Shown one piece after another: positions 1 through 5,091 of a DNA stretch of 8,710 nucleotides (positions within the stretch are counted from its first letter, which is position 1; each line of letters begins with the position of its first letter). The notes under the pieces were generated by a model. That model saw only the letters and a list, made by a program, of their open reading frames with translations, was not told the origin of the DNA and ran no database searches. The position numbers were made by a program, and so were the translations under genes. This DNA is from Candidatus Magasanikiibacteriota bacterium (GTDB lineage: Bacteria > Patescibacteriota > Patescibacteriia > Magasanikbacterales > GWA2-37-8), in the NCBI GenBank assembly GCA_903858555.1, contig CAIOJG010000113.1, positions 1-8,710 on the forward strand. Direction: 5' to 3'.

Positions 1-372
1 AATCAAATCAAAACCATTTGGATTGGGTTTGATATAAGTGACATCATTGCGTGAAACAATTTTATCAAACAAAGTGTCAACGTTTAACTCTTTGACAATC
101 GGTTCAATCGTACGCTTGTCGTTGGAAGACCAGATATACAGTTCGGCGTGTTTCTTGGCAGAATCTAAAATCTCTAAAGCCACCGGCACCAACTCATTTC
201 CGGAATAATGTTCTTTTTCCACCTGATAATTTATTTCAATAATTTTCTTGCGCATATCATTGCGCCAATAACTCCAATCAACCAACAACTTGGTAATAGT
301 TTCATCAAAATCAAAAATAACGTGCTTTTTTTCTTGTGTCTGCAAAAAAAATTCAAAGTCTGTTCTATTCAT
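1..372 (-). CDS. HAD-superfamily hydrolase, partial (C-terminus beyond left edge)
   Basis: The first 124 residues of a HAD-like phosphohydrolase are visible; the reading frame is open to base 1. HAD motif I is DFDET at residues 21-25 (nucleophile D21, acid/base D23). Motif II is the Ser in IWSSND (about residue 83). Motif III is probably K115 in IKPNP, so the visible part holds the core except the final acidic motif IV. Residues ~28-75 form a helical cap between motifs I and II, as in subclass I phosphatases (phosphoglycolate phosphatase/beta-phosphoglucomutase type). The ATG lies 2 bases after the stop of the Nudix gene with no Shine-Dalgarno, so translation is probably coupled to it. Substrate cannot be told. 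A small-molecule phosphatase is most likely. Confidence 0.85.
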   Translation of the reverse strand, partial: MNRTDFEFFLQTQEKKHVIFDFDETITKLLVDWSYWRNDMRKKIIEINYQVEKEHYSGNELVPVALEILDSAKKHAELYIWSSNDKRTIEPIVKELNVDTLFDKIVSRNDVTYIKPNPNGFDLI

Positions 373-374
373 AT

Positions 375-890
375 TTAAACCAATTTTTTATCCAAATAAA
401 ATTTTAAAGAAGCTTTAAAACCGCCACAGAATTTATAATTACCAACATCATTTTTCATCTGTTCAAAAACTTCTTGTGGATTTGCCAAAAACACACTTTT
501 CACTTCGTCTTTAACTAATTCGCCAGGTTCGCAGTTCGCAACATAAACCATGGAAAAATGGCGAATGCGATTTTCCCCCGCTTCTGGTTCTACTTCATCG
601 GACATTATTTTTCCCAATTCTACCAATTCACAATCCACTCCCAGTTCTTCTTTTAGTTCACGCTTAGCAGCTGTAAAATAATCTTCACCGAGATCAACGT
701 GCCCAGCCGCTGAGTGATCTAACCGGCCGCTCATTCTTTCCTGAACTAAAACATCTCCATTGTCGCGAACCAAATAAACTACGGCAATGCGATGCAGCAA
801 ACCTTCTTTGTGTGTTCTTTCTCTAGACACCACTTCTAAATCATTGTCATTTTCATCAACCATCATTACTTGTTTGGTAGCTAGCGACAT
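375..890 (-). CDS. Nudix hydrolase (IPP-isomerase-like/YfcD-like subgroup)
   Basis: This 171-aa protein has a complete Nudix box at residues 63-85: G63, E69, R77-E78, E81-E82 and G84 fit G-x5-E-x7-R-E-U-x-E-E-x-G-U exactly, so metal-dependent cleavage of a nucleoside or other diphosphate is expected. The opening MVDENDNDLEVVSRE and the HRIAVVYLV strand resemble the subgroup related to isopentenyl-diphosphate isomerase and E. coli YfcD. The IPP isomerase reaction itself is not supported by any residue I can point to. The size is normal for a single-domain member. The start at 890 follows a good promoter by about 20 nt but has no Shine-Dalgarno; Met9 or Met10 are possible alternatives. It is the first gene of a two-gene unit with the HAD hydrolase, suggesting nucleotide or metabolite house-cleaning. 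Confidence 0.88.
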   Translation of the reverse strand: MSLATKQVMMVDENDNDLEVVSRERTHKEGLLHRIAVVYLVRDNGDVLVQERMSGRLDHSAAGHVDLGEDYFTAAKRELKEELGVDCELVELGKIMSDEVEPEAGENRIRHFSMVYVANCEPGELVKDEVKSVFLANPQEVFEQMKNDVGNYKFCGGFKASLKFYLDKKLV

Positions 891-916
891 AATAAAAAAC
901 TTTAATTAACTATTTA

Positions 917-945
917 ATACTACCAGATAAACACAGCCAAATCAA
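917..945 (-). promoter_or_regulatory. Promoter of the Nudix-HAD unit
   Basis: On the minus strand there is TTGATT (940-945), a 17-bp spacer and TAGTAT (917-922). This places the transcript start about 20 nt before the Nudix ATG. The same TAGTAT box serves the 82-aa gene and the uridine phosphorylase gene in this window. Confidence 0.6.
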
Positions 946-950
946 CCCAA

Positions 951-1014
951 ATAAAAAATCACCGACCACACTGCCTTATGTACAAATTTTGTATACAAGG
1001 CAGTACGGTGGTCG
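951..1014 (-). terminator. Long hairpin terminator after the 82-aa gene (element E1)
   Basis: The outer stem is CGACCAC (963-969) with GTGGTCG (1008-1014). The inner stem is CTGCCTT (971-977) with AAGGCAG (997-1003), around an A/T-rich tip. On the minus strand the hairpin is followed by a T6 run (953-958), so it reads as a Rho-independent terminator. It is unusually long (52 nt) and closely resembles the element at 1451-1514. It separates the 82-aa gene from the Nudix promoter, whose -35 box begins 8 bases past the T-run. Confidence 0.85.
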
Positions 1015-1034
1015 ATGATTCTTCCTCCGCACTA

Positions 1035-1050
1035 CCCCAATTTAATGGGG
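1035..1050 (-). repeat. Short hairpin in the 3' region of the 82-aa gene
   Basis: CCCCA (1035-1039) pairs with TGGGG (1046-1050) around a 6-nt loop. A second small hairpin, GGCGT (1083-1087) with ACGCC (1091-1095), spans the stop codon. Both lie between the gene and terminator E1. No function can be assigned; they may protect the mRNA end. Confidence 0.4.
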
Positions 1051-1088
1051 AGGGGCACGGATAGGCACTTTCTCTTCTCCTTGGCGTG

Positions 1089-1337
1089 TTACGCCTCCAA
1101 ATACTGTTGGTGAAGACGACGAAGCCAGGTGCTGCGCATGACTTGGTGCGACCACCTCAAGCTGAAGACGATGTCGTCAAAGAGCTCGTTGGCCGCCTTT
1201 TGCATGTCTGAGAATTCTTGGGCCGACGTCACCTTGTCTTGAGCGAGATCCACGCCCATTTTGTCCGAAAGCAGCTTCACGAAATCACTGTAGGAACCGA
1301 CAACGGGCGGTTGCGGACAAGTTGCGCAGGTAGTCAT
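1089..1337 (-). CDS. Unrecognised 82-aa protein
   Basis: I do not recognise this family. The 82-aa product is soluble, with no signal peptide or membrane helix. It has a Cys pair near the N-terminus (C4-x2-C7, followed by Pro-rich PQPP) and then mostly helix-prone sequence ending in Arg/Trp-rich MRSTWLRRLHQQYLEA. The start is well supported: GAGAGG (1344-1349) lies 6 bases before the ATG and a promoter sits about 70 bases upstream. Codons end mainly in G or C, unlike the flanking Nudix and SMR genes. It is a one-gene transcription unit closed by hairpin terminator E1. The Cys pair could bind metal, but with only two cysteines this is speculative. Confidence 0.7.
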   Translation of the reverse strand: MTTCATCPQPPVVGSYSDFVKLLSDKMGVDLAQDKVTSAQEFSDMQKAANELFDDIVFSLRWSHQVMRSTWLRRLHQQYLEA

Positions 1338-1343
1338 GAGAAA

Positions 1344-1436
1344 CCTCTCGATTGTTCAGGTGCCAGACTCGCGACGCACAAGTTGTTCGTGCGGGAAAAT
1401 CTGCTTAGATACTACACTATTTTACGAAAAAGTCAA
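1344..1436 (-). promoter_or_regulatory. Promoter, leader hairpin and Shine-Dalgarno of the 82-aa gene
   Basis: The promoter is TTGACT (1431-1436), a 16-bp spacer and TAGTAT (1409-1414). The leader of about 65 nt contains a hairpin CGCAC/GTGCG (around 1374-1392) and the Shine-Dalgarno GAGAGG. The bases just before the ATG read GAGAGGTTTCTC, so the Shine-Dalgarno could fold into a 4-bp mini-hairpin. Confidence 0.65.
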
Positions 1437-1450
1437 TGTTTTTTATGATA

Positions 1451-1514
1451 AAATAAAAAATCGACCACACTGTTTTGCAAACAAATTTTGAATGCAAAGC
1501 AGTTTGGTGGTCGA
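1451..1514 (-). terminator. Long hairpin terminator after the 136-aa gene (element E2)
   Basis: The outer stem is TCGACCAC (1461-1468) with GTGGTCGA (1507-1514). It continues through an 11-bp inner stem, ACTGTTTTGCA (1469-1479) with TGCAAAGCAGT (1493-1503), which contains one G-U pair. On the minus strand it is followed by a T6 run (1455-1460). The outer stem, the loop core and the flanking TCCTCCGC motif match element E1. Confidence 0.85.
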
Positions 1515-1551
1515 AATTTTCGTCCTCCGCCCTGTTTTTATCTAACCTCCT

Positions 1552-1962
1552 CTACCCGCGCAGCAGGTATTTGTCGTACAACAAGCCGATCAGCTCGTTG
1601 ATGGTGGTGTCCGGCGTGACCTCGTGATCTGCCAGCAAAACCGTGAACTTGATCGCGGCAATGTCCTGGAGACAGTCCAGGATGAGCGCGTCACAGTCGT
1701 CGGGATCAAACTCTGCCACTTCCACAGAATCCAAAAGGATCTGCCGGAAAGTTTCAGGAGACAACTTGCCTCCGGGAGGTGTCCCAATGGCGGCAAACGG
1801 CACCGCGACCGGCACGTTCGTTTTGACCCGCTTGGGGATGAGGCTGCGAATGATGTTCACCAGCACAAAACCGCCCAGCGCCAACGCAATCAAACCGCCG
1901 ATGAATGCCCGTGATCCAACCAAATCAAAAAACTCAGGCGAATAAAAATGGAACGGCTTCAT
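1552..1962 (-). CDS. Unrecognised 136-aa protein with one N-terminal membrane helix
   Basis: I do not recognise this family. Residues ~18-40 (FIGGLIALALGGFVLVNIIRSL) form one hydrophobic helix followed at once by basic IPKRVK. The positive-inside rule therefore predicts a short outside N-terminus and a cytoplasmic C-terminal part of about 90 residues. That part is acidic and helix-prone (LSPETFRQILLDSVEVAEF, DPDDCDALILDCLQDIAAI, TINELIGLLYDKYL), faintly like a small helical bundle. The start is firm: GGAGGG (1969-1974) lies 6 bases before the ATG. G/C-ending codons, an own promoter and hairpin terminator E2 make it a stand-alone unit like the 82-aa gene next to it. Confidence 0.7.
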   Translation of the reverse strand: MKPFHFYSPEFFDLVGSRAFIGGLIALALGGFVLVNIIRSLIPKRVKTNVPVAVPFAAIGTPPGGKLSPETFRQILLDSVEVAEFDPDDCDALILDCLQDIAAIKFTVLLADHEVTPDTTINELIGLLYDKYLLRG

Positions 1963-1968
1963 GACAAA

Positions 1969-2070
1969 CCCTCCGAGTCAAAATCCCTACTTACGCCAAG
2001 CTTGCGAAATGCAAACTCACGTGTTTGGTGAAACCTGATGATATGTTAGCTTATTTTTTAAAAAAGTCAA
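1969..2070 (-). promoter_or_regulatory. Promoter and leader of the 136-aa gene
   Basis: TTGACT (2065-2070), a 16-bp spacer and TAACAT (2043-2048) form the promoter. The leader of about 75 nt contains short inverted repeats (TCAC/GTGA and TTGC/GCAA) and ends in a strong Shine-Dalgarno, GGAGGG. Confidence 0.65.
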
Positions 2071-2079
2071 TGAGCCGAT

Positions 2080-2406
2080 TTAAATAAACCGACTCAACAA
2101 ACAGACGGACAGCACAGCCAAAACTACACCAACTACTTCTCTAATATTTAATTGTTCATGGAAGTAAAAAACACCAATAGCCACCAACAACAAAACGGTA
2201 GACAAGGAATAAACCACCGCTAACGATGATAATTTTATTTGTTTCATCACATAAAACCATCCGAATGATAAAAACACGTACATCAACATACCAGGTATAA
2301 ACCATTTGAGGTTCATAAACTTTTCACCGTTGCCGGATTGTTTAATAAAAAAATCACCGACCACACCAAGGATACTGAGAAAAATTACGGATAAGATTGG
2401 ATTCAT
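2080..2406 (-). CDS. Small four-helix DMT/SMR (EamA-like) membrane protein
   Basis: This 108-aa protein has four hydrophobic segments (about residues 4-22, 35-54, 61-82 and 88-107), the size and topology of small multidrug resistance transporters or single-repeat EamA proteins, which work as dimers in the inner membrane. The third helix carries AVVYSLSTVLLLVAIGVFYFHE, typical of the DMT superfamily; SMR proteins have a comparable Tyr/Ser-rich helix there. SMR pumps couple transport to a Glu in helix 1 (E14 in EmrE). Here helix 1 has D18 instead, so drug/proton exchange is not assured and the substrate is unknown. The codons are A/T-ending like those of SecA, and no Shine-Dalgarno is present; the promoter implies an almost leaderless transcript. 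It ends 10 bases before the -35 box of the next gene, with no terminator of its own. Confidence 0.8.
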   Translation of the reverse strand: MNPILSVIFLSILGVVGDFFIKQSGNGEKFMNLKWFIPGMLMYVFLSFGWFYVMKQIKLSSLAVVYSLSTVLLLVAIGVFYFHEQLNIREVVGVVLAVLSVCLLSRFI

Positions 2407-2414
2407 ATAAATTT

Positions 2415-2443
2415 AGTATACCACTTTACAAAAAAAATTTAAA
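2415..2443 (-). promoter_or_regulatory. Promoter of the SMR-like gene
   Basis: TATACT (2415-2420) lies 17 bp from TTTAAA (2438-2443), a weak -35. Only 8 bases separate the -10 box from the ATG at 2406, so the predicted start of transcription is 2-3 nt before the start codon. Confidence 0.55.
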
Positions 2444-2447
2444 CATT

Positions 2448-2482
2448 AAAAAAGATCCCATCATTACAATGAGATCTTTTTT
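2448..2482. terminator. Bidirectional terminator
   Basis: AAAAAAGATC (2448-2457) pairs with GATCTTTTTT (2473-2482), with CAT/ATG inside. There are T-runs on both strands. It ends transcription coming from the uridine phosphorylase gene on the minus strand, just upstream of the SMR promoter. Confidence 0.85.
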
Positions 2483-2492
2483 ATTTATTTTA

Positions 2493-2550
2493 CTCCTCAG
2501 CTTCCACCAACACACAAAAATATTATGTACTAATGGAGAGGGCTGAGGAG
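2493..2550 (-). repeat. Long hairpin downstream of the uridine phosphorylase gene (element E7)
   Basis: A 9-bp G+C-rich outer stem, CTCCTCAGC (2493-2501) with GCTGAGGAG (2542-2550), encloses a 40-nt A/T-rich middle with further partial pairing (TTCCA/TGGA). It has no T-run of its own and lies directly before the conventional terminator at 2448-2482. It has the same G+C base and A/T tip design as the other long hairpins here. Confidence 0.7.
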
Positions 2551-2591
2551 GAAAAAAACTGCGTGTGCCCCCGACACGAAATCGTGAACAG

Positions 2592-3407
2592 TCAGCCCAT
2601 GGGATGGCGAATGTTCAAGATAATGAAGGCTTCCAGCGCGATGCTGATGGCGTTTTCCACGCCCATCTCAGCAAAAGCACCGGTCACGCGATTGCCGTAA
2701 ATGGCATCCACAGCGCCAGCGAGCAGTTCGCCGTATTCGCTCCGACTGTGGGTCAAACACCACACAAACAGAGCGGCCTCCTCCATGCTATAGAAGAGGC
2801 ACCCACGCTTGGTCAGCTCCTCGTGCTGTTCCAAAAGGCGTGGCGGGATCCAACCGTCGTTGAACAAGTCGGGCCGAGCTTGACCTTCGTTGAAGCAATC
2901 CGTAGTCACCCCGATTCCCGTGTGATACGGGAGTCCGAGCTTTGTGGCGGCTTCAACAAGGGCGTGAACGACACGGTAGTCAGCGACCGCTGGAAACTGG
3001 ATCGGTGCCCAGTTTGGACTCGCGCCGTCGAGACGAACGGCGCCAGTGCAGATTGCCGAATCACCGACGTTTGGCTCTTTCTGAAGGGTAGAGCTGGAAC
3101 CCACACGGATGAACCGCCGTGCGCCTGAACGCACTGCTTCAGGAAGAACAATTCCCGTCGAAGGACATCCCATGTGAGTGGGAATGACGGATACATTGAA
3201 CCCCTTGTATTCTCCCGTGTAGATGACGAATGCCCGATGTCCGTCGCCAACACGAACAGCGTTCTGAAGAAACTGCTCGGCGATAATTTCCGCCCGACCA
3301 GGATCACCAACCAGCAGACAATTGGCCGCGATATCACCCCGCTTGGTGTGCAAATGATATTCGAGACCGCCCTGACTGGTTGGTGTGGATGCGCTACGCT
3401 TTGTCAT
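2592..3407 (-). CDS. udp: Uridine phosphorylase-like nucleoside phosphorylase (PNP/UDP family 1)
   Basis: It is expected to split uridine with phosphate into uracil and ribose-1-phosphate in the cytoplasm (pyrimidine salvage). Counting from the ATG (271 aa, normal length), the phosphate-site motif GDPGR is at 34-38 and HMGCPSTGI is at 78-86. RVGSSS at 101-106 replaces the usual RxGTxG. GQARPD at 175-180 keeps the Gln and Arg that bind uracil in E. coli Udp (Q166, R168). SMEEAAL at 207-213 keeps the ribose-binding Met-Glu. The Q-x-R pair favours uridine over purine nucleosides. An in-frame GTG at 3431 could add 8 residues, but the ATG at 3407 fits the promoter spacing; only a weak GGGA precedes it. 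Codons are G+C-rich, unlike the SMR gene beside it. It is a stand-alone unit. Confidence 0.88.
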   Translation of the reverse strand: MTKRSASTPTSQGGLEYHLHTKRGDIAANCLLVGDPGRAEIIAEQFLQNAVRVGDGHRAFVIYTGEYKGFNVSVIPTHMGCPSTGIVLPEAVRSGARRFIRVGSSSTLQKEPNVGDSAICTGAVRLDGASPNWAPIQFPAVADYRVVHALVEAATKLGLPYHTGIGVTTDCFNEGQARPDLFNDGWIPPRLLEQHEELTKRGCLFYSMEEAALFVWCLTHSRSEYGELLAGAVDAIYGNRVTGAFAEMGVENAISIALEAFIILNIRHPMG

Positions 3408-3448
3408 TGTCTTTTTCCCAAAATATCTCACGACGAGATAGTATGGAA

Positions 3449-3477
3449 ATACTAATGGATTTGGTGTGGGAAGTCAA
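3449..3477 (-). promoter_or_regulatory. Promoter of the uridine phosphorylase gene
   Basis: TTGACT (minus strand, 3472-3477), a 17-bp spacer and TAGTAT (3449-3454) give a leader of about 35 nt to the ATG. Its -35 box is one arm of the palindrome at 3472-3494. Confidence 0.65.
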
Positions 3478-3494
3478 ACTAATATTAGTTGACT
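3472..3494. promoter_or_regulatory. Palindrome holding both divergent -35 boxes
   Basis: AGTCAAACTAAT and ATTAGTTGACT are inverted copies differing by a single extra base. The left arm contains the -35 of the uridine phosphorylase promoter and the right arm contains the -35 of the promoter for the 74-aa gene. A dimeric regulator bound here would cover both; simple symmetry of back-to-back promoters is the alternative. Confidence 0.5.
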
Positions 3495-3517
3495 TATATA
3501 TATAATCTTGATAGTTT
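3489..3517 (+). promoter_or_regulatory. Promoter of the 74-aa gene
   Basis: TTGACT (3489-3494), a 17-bp spacer and TAGTTT (3512-3517) preceded by TGA (extended -10) form the promoter. A perfect TATAAT at 3501-3506 is an alternative -10 without a good -35. The leader then forms a hairpin, AGCGAG (3526-3531) with CTCGCT (3543-3548), whose end abuts the Shine-Dalgarno AGGAG (3549-3553). Confidence 0.55.
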
Positions 3518-3561
3518 GACTGTAGAGCGAGCAAACATCCGACTCGCTAGGAGCAGAGACA

Positions 3562-3786
3562 ATGGCACTTACGAGAGCACAGGTTATCTTCATCAACCCA
3601 CCCGAAGGCACGCGTCAATGGTGCTTGAAATGTGAAGAAAAGGTCACGATCGTGGCCACGTTCCCGCTGGACACGCCAGGCTACTACCCCGCGTTCATGC
3701 GCAGCTGCGACAATCCGGCGTGCAAGGAGCATGCGGCGGATCTGGCGGTTCAGACCGCCATTTTGATTGGCGGGCAGAAAATCTGA
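3562..3786 (+). CDS. Unrecognised 74-aa protein with a zinc-finger-like Cys/His pattern
   Basis: I do not recognise this family. The small soluble protein has C21-x2-C24, C49-x4-C54 and H57, arranged as two pairs 24 residues apart, which suggests one structural zinc site (a zinc-ribbon-like fold). An N-terminal beta-prone stretch (AQVIFINPP) and a hydrophobic C-terminus (LAVQTAILIGG) flank it. The start is well supported by AGGAG 8 bases before the ATG and by the promoter upstream. Codons are G+C-rich. It is transcribed away from the uridine phosphorylase gene, then followed by a long hairpin and a bidirectional terminator. Nucleic-acid or protein binding would be a guess; redox use of the cysteines is also possible. 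Confidence 0.7.
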   Translation: MALTRAQVIFINPPEGTRQWCLKCEEKVTIVATFPLDTPGYYPAFMRSCDNPACKEHAADLAVQTAILIGGQKI

Positions 3787-3814
3787 CGTGGGAACAATTG
3801 CGGAAGTTTTCAAT

Positions 3815-3866
3815 ACTGTCCCGACCACTATACTCATAAATATTTTGTGACTATAGTAGTGACAGT
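3815..3866 (+). repeat. Long hairpin downstream of the 74-aa gene (element E3)
   Basis: The outer stem is ACTGTC (3815-3820) with GACAGT (3861-3866). The inner stem is ACTATA (3827-3832) with TATAGT (3852-3857), around an A/T-rich loop. It contains CGACCAC, as E1 and E2 do. No T-run follows; the conventional terminator at 3882-3913 lies 15 bases on. Confidence 0.65.
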
Positions 3867-3881
3867 CTTGAAATAAAAAAT

Positions 3882-3913
3882 AAAAACACCCAATCATTTT
3901 CGGGTGTTTTTTA
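3882..3913. terminator. Bidirectional terminator between convergent genes
   Basis: A perfect 10-bp stem, AAAAACACCC (3882-3891) with GGGTGTTTTT (3902-3911), has T-runs on both strands. It serves the 74-aa gene on the plus strand and the 308-aa gene on the minus strand, whose stop codon is 9 bases away. Confidence 0.9.
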
Positions 3914-3921
3914 TTCCTAAA

Positions 3922-4848
3922 CTAAAATTTAATCAAATCAAAAATACTTTCACAAATTTTCGAACCACTATCCCCGCTTCTGTTGGAAAGAAAAATGACA
4001 GCTACCTGTTCTTCTGGTGAAAAATAAATTCCGGTCTGAAAACCAACCGAGCTTCCACCGTGATAAGCAATATTTCTACCTGGAACAGTACTAGAAATGT
4101 CAGTCAGAGTTAATCTGTTGTTTGATAAAAATTTTGCGCCCCGTAGAGAATCTGTTAAGGCCTTCAGTACATCTCGAACAGACAATTTTGGATCTTCTCT
4201 GTTTAGAATTTGTTCAACGGTAATAATCTCGTGTTTAGACACTATATAACTAATGGCACTATGTCTTTCGACTGGATTATTTATTATCTGTGGCTTAACA
4301 ACATACGGCATCTCTTCTGAGTTTGGCAGAGCATCAAAAGCACCGGTCAATCTTTCTAAACTTTGTCTAAGAGGAATGGTAAATACATCATGCTTGATTA
4401 TATTCGTTTCTTTAAAAAATGACTCCTGAAGCTTATCGTCAGCTACTATCTTTATTTTATTAGAGCCTTCTTCAAGATTTTTTACTACAAATAAATATAG
4501 ACCTGGTGACAAAAACTTTTCAAGTTCTCTAATAATTCTAAGTTTAATTGCTTTGACAGATGCTATGACAGCTTGTTTTGTTTCTGACTCTTCTTTGTAA
4601 TCAACAAAAAAAGATTCCATCATATCAATAATTGAATTATCGCTAAATAAATCAACTATAAAAATTCTTTGTTCTTCAACACTTTGACTTGCGTTAATTT
4701 TGTCAGCAATTTTTCTTGCACATTCAACGACATGCTCAACGCTGACAGAATCGGCATAATTAAATTTTCTCTCGAGTCCGCGAACCTCATTTGAGTTTGA
4801 TGTGGTCAGGTGCTCAAAATTCATGTGTGGCAACCTTTTTTCTGGCAT
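3922..4848 (-). CDS. 308-aa protein with an isolated beta-lactamase-like C-terminal segment
   Basis: The last ~75 residues resemble the end of a class C beta-lactamase/serine hydrolase. A helix, VRDVLKALTDSL, is followed by FLSNNRLTL. Then come YHGGSSVGF (262-270, in the place of the family's H-T/S-G third motif), a strand with SPEEQ and VAVIFLSNRSG (282-292). These enzymes need Ser-x-x-Lys and Tyr-x-Asn earlier in the chain; I see neither an obvious SxxK nucleophile nor the rest of the fold. The first ~200 residues are unrecognised, charged and helix-rich, with no signal peptide, so the protein looks cytoplasmic. It may be a non-catalytic or remodelled relative, or a rearranged gene. Codons are A/T-ending, no Shine-Dalgarno is present, and Met9 (4824) is a possible second start. 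It is a single-gene unit with a near-consensus promoter. Confidence 0.7.
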   Translation of the reverse strand: MPEKRLPHMNFEHLTTSNSNEVRGLERKFNYADSVSVEHVVECARKIADKINASQSVEEQRIFIVDLFSDNSIIDMMESFFVDYKEESETKQAVIASVKAIKLRIIRELEKFLSPGLYLFVVKNLEEGSNKIKIVADDKLQESFFKETNIIKHDVFTIPLRQSLERLTGAFDALPNSEEMPYVVKPQIINNPVERHSAISYIVSKHEIITVEQILNREDPKLSVRDVLKALTDSLRGAKFLSNNRLTLTDISSTVPGRNIAYHGGSSVGFQTGIYFSPEEQVAVIFLSNRSGDSGSKICESIFDLIKF

Positions 4849-4883
4849 ATATTATTGGTATTTGGATCAATTATAGTACTAAA

Positions 4884-4912
4884 ATTATACCCTTATACTT
4901 ATTTTAAGTCAA
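4884..4912 (-). promoter_or_regulatory. Strong promoter of the 308-aa gene
   Basis: TTGACT (4907-4912), exactly 17 bp, and a consensus TATAAT (4884-4889) make this the best sigma-70 match in the window. A second TATAAT (4870-4875) lies closer to the gene but lacks a matching -35. The leader is about 30 nt. Confidence 0.7.
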
Positions 4913-4927
4913 AATAACGAGGTGGCC

Positions 4928-5002
4928 AAAAAAATAAATCAAAAGACCGCCCGTCGCTTAAAACTATAACCAAGTTATAATCTTAAGGGAATGCGGGCGG
5001 TC
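4928..5002 (-). terminator. Long hairpin terminator after the 274-aa gene (element E4)
   Basis: The outer stem is GACCGCCCG (4945-4953) with CGGGCGGTC (4994-5002). Inner stems are CTTAA (4957-4961) with TTAAG (4983-4987) and TATAAC (4965-4970) with GTTATA (4974-4979), closing a CAA loop. A T-rich tract (rc of 4928-4944) follows on the minus strand. The flank TCGAATGATC resembles TCGATGATTC beside E1. Confidence 0.85.
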
Positions 5003-5091
5003 GAATGATCTGACCAGCGCCGCTCCCTTTCGGAACTGGTTGTCTGCGTTGCTGTCCACCATACTTGTATGGAAGGTGGAGTACTTGTTGT

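Noticed and set aside
963..1014. Long hairpins as integron attC sites of gene cassettes
   Set aside because: Cassette-like layout and imperfect palindromes fit, but the R box pair GTTRRRY/RYYYAAC is missing, orientations are mixed and no integrase is in the window.
2565..3128. Open frame of 187 codons on the plus strand
   Set aside because: It is antisense to the uridine phosphorylase gene, whose motifs are unmistakable, and has low-complexity shadow composition.
3408..3431. GTG at 3431 as start of the uridine phosphorylase
   Set aside because: It has no Shine-Dalgarno and would start only about 11 nt after the predicted transcript start; the ATG at 3407 suits the family length.
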